A stretch of DNA of 64,000 nucleotides. Origin: Stenogyne calaminthoides. Taxonomy: Eukaryota > Streptophyta > Magnoliopsida > Lamiales > Lamiaceae. Where the stretch lies: NCBI GenBank assembly GCA_037126765.1, contig JBBCBC010000009.1, forward strand, positions 23,086,870-23,150,869, given 5' to 3'. Every line of letters starts with the position of its first letter. The stretch's first letter is position 1. Positions 57,957 through 64,000 of the stretch are shown here, piece after piece. Made by a program: the position numbers and the translations under genes. The notes beneath the pieces were generated by a model, which was given only the letters and a program-made list of their open reading frames with translations, had not been told where the DNA came from and did no database searches.

Positions 57957-58192
57957 TTAAGTGAATCTGAATTTATCGTAAACTTAATTTTTTTTAATAT
58001 CACTATTATATATAAAAATTATTATTATTATTATACATAAAATTACTATTATAATATACAAAAACTCCTGAAATTTAAAAATATTTTATATTTTTAAACA
58101 GTAAATTTTTTTATATATATAACAGTGATAATTTTTACACATGACAATAATAAAATTTATATATATGTCTGATTCACAAGAGTGTTACTGTT
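57957..58192. mobile_element. Foldback MITE, GTGAACTCG family, decayed
   Basis: AAGTGAATCTGAATTTATCG at the left and GTCTGATTCACAAGAGTG at the right, with AACAGTGATAATTTTTACAC pairing to ATATATAAAAATTATTATTA. Confidence 0.5.
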
Positions 58193-59689
58193 GTAACTTG
58201 TAAAGTCCTTTACACATCGATCTACATATATTATATATGGTTAAAAATGATTCATCAATTTCACGCCGTTTTCTTCATCAATACGAATTATTTCAATCAC
58301 ACAATAATTTCATTTTCAACCTTGCTTGTAAGATACTCGTCCTTCATCTGTATTTCATGTCATCAAAATTAATTGGATTATTTAATAAATGCCCATAAAA
58401 AAACATAATAAATAATATGTCAAGATAAACACAAACAGATGAACAATATGATGTTTCTGGGTCCATTAAATTTTGACACATATAATCACAATATTTATAT
58501 AATATTGCATGAATCTGCAGAATTATGTAATAATTTGAGAAGAAACCAATTAATCAATTGTGCCACCATTTGTGTTCCCACACATGCAATGATGTCAAAA
58601 CAGACACTTTGGCTTCTTGACCCAGCAACTAAATAAGAAAATAAAAAGTTTAAAGGCAGACGAAGTACTTGTATTCATTATTACATATGGAAATTAACTA
58701 ATGGGGTTTTATCAAAATTAAAATCATAAAGTATTTTCGATGAGTGGTATATCTCAAGACATTTAATCAATTGGTTTTGATCATTGAGAAATGAGAATGA
58801 ATTAGTCCAATGATTAATTTAATTTTCAAACAGATATAATTAAATTACTTTTTGGATATATATATATACTTGATGCATTTAAGATATGTATGTATACTCC
58901 GTCTTTAGTACGTACAACTGAGATATAGATTAATTTATTTTCTTCTTTCATGTGTTCCAAGTTATAGATTTGTTTTTTTTTAAGATATTAATTGTTTTTC
59001 AGTGGATCAAAATGATTCTATTTAATACACTCATTTTTAATAAAATCTCAACGAAAACTTAATTTTTGTGTCATCTTATACAGGGGTAAAGTAGAAAGAT
59101 CTAATAACATTTAATATGTCGTCTTTATTTGTGTAAATTTTTATCAACCCACGAAGTATAATAAAGTATTTGGAAAGTCAAAAGTTTACTTGTCGAAAAT
59201 TCTCTGATGGACATATAGATTTAATTGAGACATTCGAATGTACAAGTGATAAAACTGACATTCTAAAAAATTAATAAAGCCAAAGTTTTCTATAAACCGT
59301 GGCACGGTGCACCTGATGCCCACAGACGACCTATTCATGAATTAATTGTCACGACGTATGTACGTATATGTTTAGCCACTAAGTCATATTGTAAGTAAAG
59401 TTCAAATTTGTATGATGTACTCATTATATATGCAACTTCAGCTTGTTGTGGGATCTTAAATTATTGTCAGATTAATACAAATTTAGGTCGTCAATATTGT
59501 TCCATAAGTTATATACATATGTCAGTAGACTCAACACACTATTGTTATATAACATTTGAAATCTTTTAATCACGTTTTCAATCAAAGTTGTCCATGATAT
59601 ACCTTAATTACGGAATCGGACAGGGAAATTGTCTTGTTTGTCATGTAACTTTCACCAATTTTGATCGTGATCCTATTAATTAATTTACT
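58193..59689. other. AT-rich spacer, nothing recognised
   Basis: No coding frame with family features. CACGGTGCACCTGATGCCCA near 59303 is an isolated end of the foldback MITE family. Confidence 0.5.
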
Positions 59690-59830
59690 CGTCTTGATTT
59701 TGGTACTGTAATTTTATAAAATTCGATTTTTTTCGTCCTGTCACCTACTAACTAGTTACCTACAGTAACAGGTGTCAGGACTAAAATATCGAATGTTGTA
59801 AAATTACAGGACCAAGATCAAAATGGATAA
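59690..59830. mobile_element. Short palindromic MITE
   Basis: CTTGATTTTGGTACTGTAAT... is complementary to ...AATTACAGGACCAAGATCAA, and GTCCTGTCACC to GGTGTCAGGAC. Superfamily not determined. Confidence 0.6.
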
Positions 59831-60301
59831 AAATTACATAATGGATAAAAATTACATGAAAAAAAATCAATAATTTCCCCTTAATTAATAATTGTAGTGG
59901 ACTCAATTAATATCCCATATGGGTAGCAAACATGAAAACATGGTGTGCATGCATATGCAAAGCACATAATTGCATGATTCAAAAGCAAGTGTCTTGGTGG
60001 TGAATAATTATGCATGTTTGTTGAGGGTCAGAAAGCAAGAAGCCAAAGTTGATTAATATAACTCATTTAACCCCATTACAATCCTAAAATGATGGATCAT
60101 TTTCAACTTCACCAAATTCAGGATAAGATTGAGGTGGTGGGGTTTTTTAGATCAACATTTTTTGGCCCTCACATTTATCCACTCTCACCAAACTAAAATA
60201 CCACCTTTCTATGGTCAAACTACTTACCATCAAATCATTGTTTTTTAAACATTCTTGATGAGATTTTGAAATAGGTTTAAAATATATTTATATTTTCTTT
60301 T

Positions 60302-60904
60302 GAGATTAAGCTTATTTTAGTCCATTAACTTTGCTTCGTTTTGAAATTGATCCCAATTATTTTGACTTTCTGATTTTGGTCCTGTAAGTTATTAAAAATT
60401 TTGAAATTGACATTTAACCTGATGCAGCAGGTCACCAAATAAGTAACTGACACATATGTAAATATTTTATTTTTTTCTTTAATTTTAAAATGACACCTAG
60501 ACTTTTTTAATCCTAATAATTTTGGATCTGAATTTGTCTGCGTATTTTTTAAGGAGGAGGAGTGATTTCTTCATTTTTTGGTTTATTTTTATATTTTTTG
60601 ATCAATCTAGACCTGATAAACCGAACCGGTTCACTTTATCTTTTAATATACAAATTGTTTTTAAATTCACCCCAAAACCCTCCAAAATTATTAGAATCAA
60701 AAAGTTCAAGTGACGCTTCAAAATTAAAGAAAAAAATAAAATAATTACACACGTGGTGGTTACCTGCTTAGTAATCTGATACAACAGATGAAATGACCAA
60801 TATCAAATTTCTTAAAAATTACATAATAAAAATAAAAAAGTCAAAGTAATCAAAAATAATTTTAAAATGATGCAAAGTTAATGGACTAAAAAATACTTAA
60901 TCCC
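60302..60904. mobile_element. Mutator-like MITE with 9-bp duplication
   Basis: Terminal repeats of about 31 bp (GAGATTAAGCTTATTTTAGT at the left, the complement of GGACTAAAAAATACTTAATC plus CC at the right) share TTAGTCCATTAACTTTGC. TTTTCTTTT flanks both ends (60293-60301, 60905-60913). Nine bases is the Mutator duplication size, but the word is low-complexity. 603 bp, non-coding; frames inside are spurious. Confidence 0.75.
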
Positions 60905-60913
60905 TTTTCTTTT

Positions 60914-61397
60914 TACATATTAAGGCTTGCCTATTCTTTTACTGATTAGTTGATCACTTGATTGATGGACTATTTCAAATTTTCAAGTGGTATGGATTAA
61001 CAATATATATATATATATAATTTTGATATAAAGACCACGAGTGGTCACCTTATGGAGCCAAATAGCCTAGTCATGGACAGCCACATAAGCATTCAATTAA
61101 TTAATTAATTTTAATTATATTAGTAAAAAATGGATATGCAGCTTCCCTTGATTATCACGTCTATAATAAAAGCATTTAATGTTTTCGACCATTTTCTTGA
61201 AATCCATATTCCAAAACCTATCAAAACAAATTTATTAAGTGCAGCTTGCAATATAATTATATTAATCGAGAAACATTACTGAACTCAAAATTTGATTAAT
61301 AAGAACAAGCACCATAGCTTCTGATAAATTTCTGGATTCCTGTGACTTGACGATATTACCTATAAATTGTAATTAAATAAAGAGTGATGCTTGCATT
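60914..61397. other. AT-rich spacer, nothing recognised
   Basis: Short TA and ATTA runs only. Confidence 0.5.
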
Positions 61398-61640
61398 GAA
61401 CTCTAAACCCTAAAACTTTTACCCTAAACCTAAATCCTAAACCATGAACCCTAAACTCTAAATCATGAACCATTCGGGCGGGTGAACCATGAATCACTCG
61501 GGCCATGTTTAGGTCGGGTCGGGTTGGGTAAAAAAATATAAACCTAAACCATGAACCATTCGGGCCGGGTGAACCATGAACCACTCATGAGGGGTTCGGT
61601 TCGGGTCGATTGGGTTGGATCCGGGCTGAAAAAACAATAT
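61398..61640. repeat. Telomere-like CCCTAAA words and GGGTGAACCATGAA repeats
   Basis: 61398-61470 has scattered CTAAACCCTAAA-type words, a degenerate interstitial copy of the plant telomere repeat. It then runs into alternating ACCATGAACCATTCGGGC and GGGTCGGGTTGGG phrases repeated at 61465-61530 and 61545-61620. Possibly a tandem duplication. Confidence 0.6.
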
Positions 61641-61782
61641 TTCAGAAATCTGTATTTTTTTAAATATTTTTTAAATATAATTAAATTAATAATTGATCCA
61701 GTATTCAATTATTATTCAATGTTCTCTCCCAACATTGGAGAAAACAGGTTGCACGACAAAAAATACAGAGATGATATCCAAA

Positions 61783-61784
<2 letters not shown>

Positions 61785-61848
<64 letters not shown>
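61785..61848. repeat. (TA)n microsatellite, about 64 bp
   Basis: Uninterrupted TA repeat. Similar runs are at 24178-24223 and 63022-63058. Confidence 0.95.
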
Positions 61849-61852
<4 letters not shown>

Positions 61853-61859
61853 AATAAGT

Positions 61860-62516
61860 GAATTAATTTATACGCTAATACGATACACTTAATTAATTTG
61901 AATTCATCCCATAACCAACCTTCCCTATTAAAAATCTCTTATTTTTACATTAGCAATTTGGTGATGCATGTCTGCTAAACGTAAGCTAGCCTCCTTATAA
62001 TCATCATTATCATATTATTAATTTAAAGATATAATATCAAAATGAAATCCAATATTTTTTCTAGAATAATAAACTTTTTCTATAACACAATATTGATTCA
62101 TCGAATAGCAAACATAGGATAGCAGGCCACTCATTTATTTTCTTGATTTTTTCAAGATAAGAACATGATCATATTCGTTTATCATGTAATTGTTGCAGAA
62201 TATATCGTTAATATTGTAAATGCTTCTTGTTAGTTACGGTAATTATGCTTCTCAAAAAAAAAAAAAAAAAACCTTATATACGAGAAGATTAGTACAAAAA
62301 AAGATGTTGGGCCCAAGCCCGAGTTAGTCCATTCTTGTGTTGGGCCATAACACAGTAGACGCTGTTCTCTGAAAATTATATAATAGTCCTTGTAGTGAAC
62401 ATAAAGCATTACATTATTTTAAAAAATAAATTAACTAATTATCTGAAGCAACAACTTAAAAAAGAAATCAATCATATAATTATGTCACGTAGTCGGACTA
62501 AATCAATCATAAAAGT
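61860..62516. other. AT-rich spacer
   Basis: A 18-20 A run near 62255 is not accompanied by a clear duplication. GGGCCCAAGCCCGAG near 62309 is the only GC-rich patch. Confidence 0.45.
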
Positions 62517-62719
62517 ATCGGTCCCGCGATTACTTAAACACTTGCATTATTTGGACGTCCCAACATTACTTGAACATTCTCAAAATAGAAACAAATATAA
62601 TATTAATACACTCACAACACGTCAACATCCTTATTTTATTTCATTCAAACCCACTAAAACTCACTTTACTTGATTTGCGTGCAATTTTCAGTGTTCAAGT
62701 TCTCATAGGACGGATGGAG
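62517..62719. mobile_element. Stowaway-like MITE 8, left end decayed
   Basis: The right end ATAGGACGGATGGAG is followed by TA. The left end TCGGTCCCGCGATTACTTAA is related to the start of 50090-50269, and TTACTTAAACACTTG pairs with CAGTGTTCAAG near the right. Confidence 0.55.
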
Positions 62720-63018
62720 TACTATTATAGATACTTCACAATTATGTGGAGAAGTTTATAATATTGAGCTCAATGTTAGGTTCTTTGGTAGTCATTTTCA
62801 GGATAAGCCTCTCATACAATATCGTGCAATTGTACACAATTAATTTTTATAGTAACAATAATTAATATTATTTAGAAATTAATTAATATTGATCAGTTAA
62901 TATTGTTTATGAAAAAACAATTAATATCATTTAAAATGCGTTTGAATTGCATAGTGCACTTTGGTGCATACAAGCAAGGACGGAGTCAGGGGGTGGAGGG
63001 GGCATTGGCCCCTGGCTC

Positions 63019-63021
<3 letters not shown>

Positions 63022-63058
<37 letters not shown>
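63022..63058. repeat. (TA)n microsatellite
   Basis: TA run following a GGCGGAG-like patch (GGACGGAGTCAGGGGGTGGA) that is typical of TE borders in plants. Confidence 0.9.
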
Positions 63059-63062
<4 letters not shown>

Positions 63063-63610
63063 CATATTAATATAAGGATCGTGCAAAGATCTATATCAAT
63101 AGTATCCTGTGAATATTTTACAAACACATATAGGAAATTACTGAGAAATTTCATAGTCCATGAGGTAACCTGAAAAAAGCTTTTACACCTGAAACGCTGC
63201 GCTTATTCATCCAAGAAAACGGCAAAAAGGGCTAGCCCACATGGTTAACTCATGAATATCACTGGAAAGCTCAAACCTACTGGTTAAACCAACTCTACCT
63301 TTGATATATCAAATTACAGATCCATATAGGAATATAATTCCAAATGCACATGATAGTAGAGTATAGTTAAGTCAGGTCATGATTCAATACAAGTAATTTA
63401 GCCGACCATTGAGGCGGCAATCATCAGAAATAAAAATTTAAAATACAGAATTTAAATAACAATATACCTTTAAAAAAGTCACAAGCAAAAACCAGTTTAT
63501 GAACAATAATATTACAAGATTACAAGGTTGCACACTAGAGAGGGATTTAGAGAGAGAAAGAGGGGGCGAGTCTAAACTTGAGCGTGCCTCTGAAAAGAAA
63601 ATACAAGTCT

Positions 63611-63618
63611 ATTTATAG
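63611..63618 (-). promoter_or_regulatory. TATA box in promoter-like region, reverse strand
   Basis: Minus strand CTATAAATAG, preceded by a GC patch (GAAATCCGGGGTTTGATG) and followed by a pyrimidine-rich leader (CGCCCCCTCTTTCTCTCTC). Transcription would run leftwards from about 63580. No reading frame starts convincingly downstream to 63060. Confidence 0.5.
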
Positions 63619-63829
63619 ATGAAAGAGTCGGACATCAAACCCCGGATTTCAAAATAAAAAAGGAATAGTGCAGAAAAAAACAAAGCCACAAAAAGACAAA
63701 AAAAAAGTTTGAATAGTAATTACTATTCATGAACAAGATTTTGTCTCATTGATGCAAAGAATGACGAAATTTGATTTTGTCGATCATCAGAGCTACATCT
63801 TTGCCGAATGTGCTAAATCAAAGTCTTCT

Positions 63830-64000
63830 CTAAATCGCCATTAATGAAGCTTGTTTCTTCAGAAGAATTAGAGTCTTCTTAAATCCTTTTAAGGAATGAG
63901 GATAATGTCTTCCTTCATCAATATCATTCATGTATCTCATTTTCTCCAGTACAGGAATACATATTTCAAGAATCTTAATTTTCTTCTTCATAACTTTGAG
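63830..64000 (-). CDS. End of an unidentified reading frame, cut by the window edge
   Basis: Open for 56 codons from the window edge to TAG at 63832-63830, lysine-rich, with KKKIKILEICIPVLEKMRYM near the start and KGFKKTLILLKKQASLMAI at the end. No domain recognised. It ends about 210 bp upstream of the reverse-strand TATA box. A coding end followed by a strong promoter also occurs in retroelements and in integrated pararetroviruses, but nothing here proves either. Confidence 0.35.
   Translation of the reverse strand, partial: LKVMKKKIKILEICIPVLEKMRYMNDIDEGRHYPHSLKGFKKTLILLKKQASLMAI

Noticed and set aside
61551..61892. 113-codon frame ending in a YIYIYI run
   Set aside because: Reads through a TA microsatellite; no conservation expected.

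Overview
The window is nuclear DNA of a flowering plant, almost certainly a eudicot. It has intron-containing genes of plant families, a plant-type tRNA-Glu, AT-rich spacers and a dense, nested load of plant transposons: Helitron, hAT, Mutator, CACTA, Stowaway, LINE, SINE and LTR elements. I cannot name the species from sequence alone.

Only two protein genes look intact. Near the left end is a three-exon REF/SRPP-type lipid-droplet-associated protein gene (2232-3788, +, 228 aa). At 28537-30032 (-) is a three-exon F-box protein with a C-terminal MYND zinc finger (370 aa), of the Arabidopsis At1g67340 type. Their closest Arabidopsis counterparts, as I recall them, are near neighbours on chromosome 1 (At1g67360 and At1g67340). 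The window therefore looks like an ancient gene pair whose spacer, about 25 kb, has filled with transposons. One RNA gene is present: tRNA-Glu(CTC) at 9675-9747 (-), with a mismatch in its acceptor stem.

Region by region. 1-4.3 kb: foldback MITEs and the LDAP gene. 4.35-7.05 kb: a complete-ended Helitron with a broken helicase tail and a hAT MITE nested inside it. 7-14.8 kb: SINE, MITEs, the tRNA and a tiny poly(A) retroposition scar. 14.8-16.4 kb: probable solo LTR with a striking motif array upstream of its TATA box. 20.3-24.1 kb: a complete LTR retrotransposon with no coding capacity and a duplicated primer-binding site. 25.4-27.6 kb: 5'-truncated LINE. 28.5-30 kb: F-box/MYND gene. 33.6-42.7 kb: nested CACTA, Stowaway and three LINEs of one family. 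42.7-47.1 kb: degenerate MuDR-type element with an opposing GRF zinc-finger reading frame. 47.1-48.7 kb: probable solo LTR. 49-49.8 kb: retroelement coding debris. 50.6-53.2 kb: Helitron ends, a hAT element with exact 8-bp duplications and a long palindrome. 54-62.7 kb: Stowaway, foldback and Mutator-like MITEs. 63-64 kb: a TATA-bearing promoter-like region and the end of an unidentified reading frame running off the window.

The genes do not form a pathway; the window is a record of nested transposition around two conserved genes. I see no CRISPR array, operon, rRNA or obvious new multi-gene system. The most unusual items are the foldback MITE families with other transposons nested in them, the LTR element with doubled primer-binding site, the LINE copy with a T-rich tail, and the minimal poly(A) retroposition scar. 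All calls were made by eye; family assignments rest on motifs and terminal structures, not on database searches.
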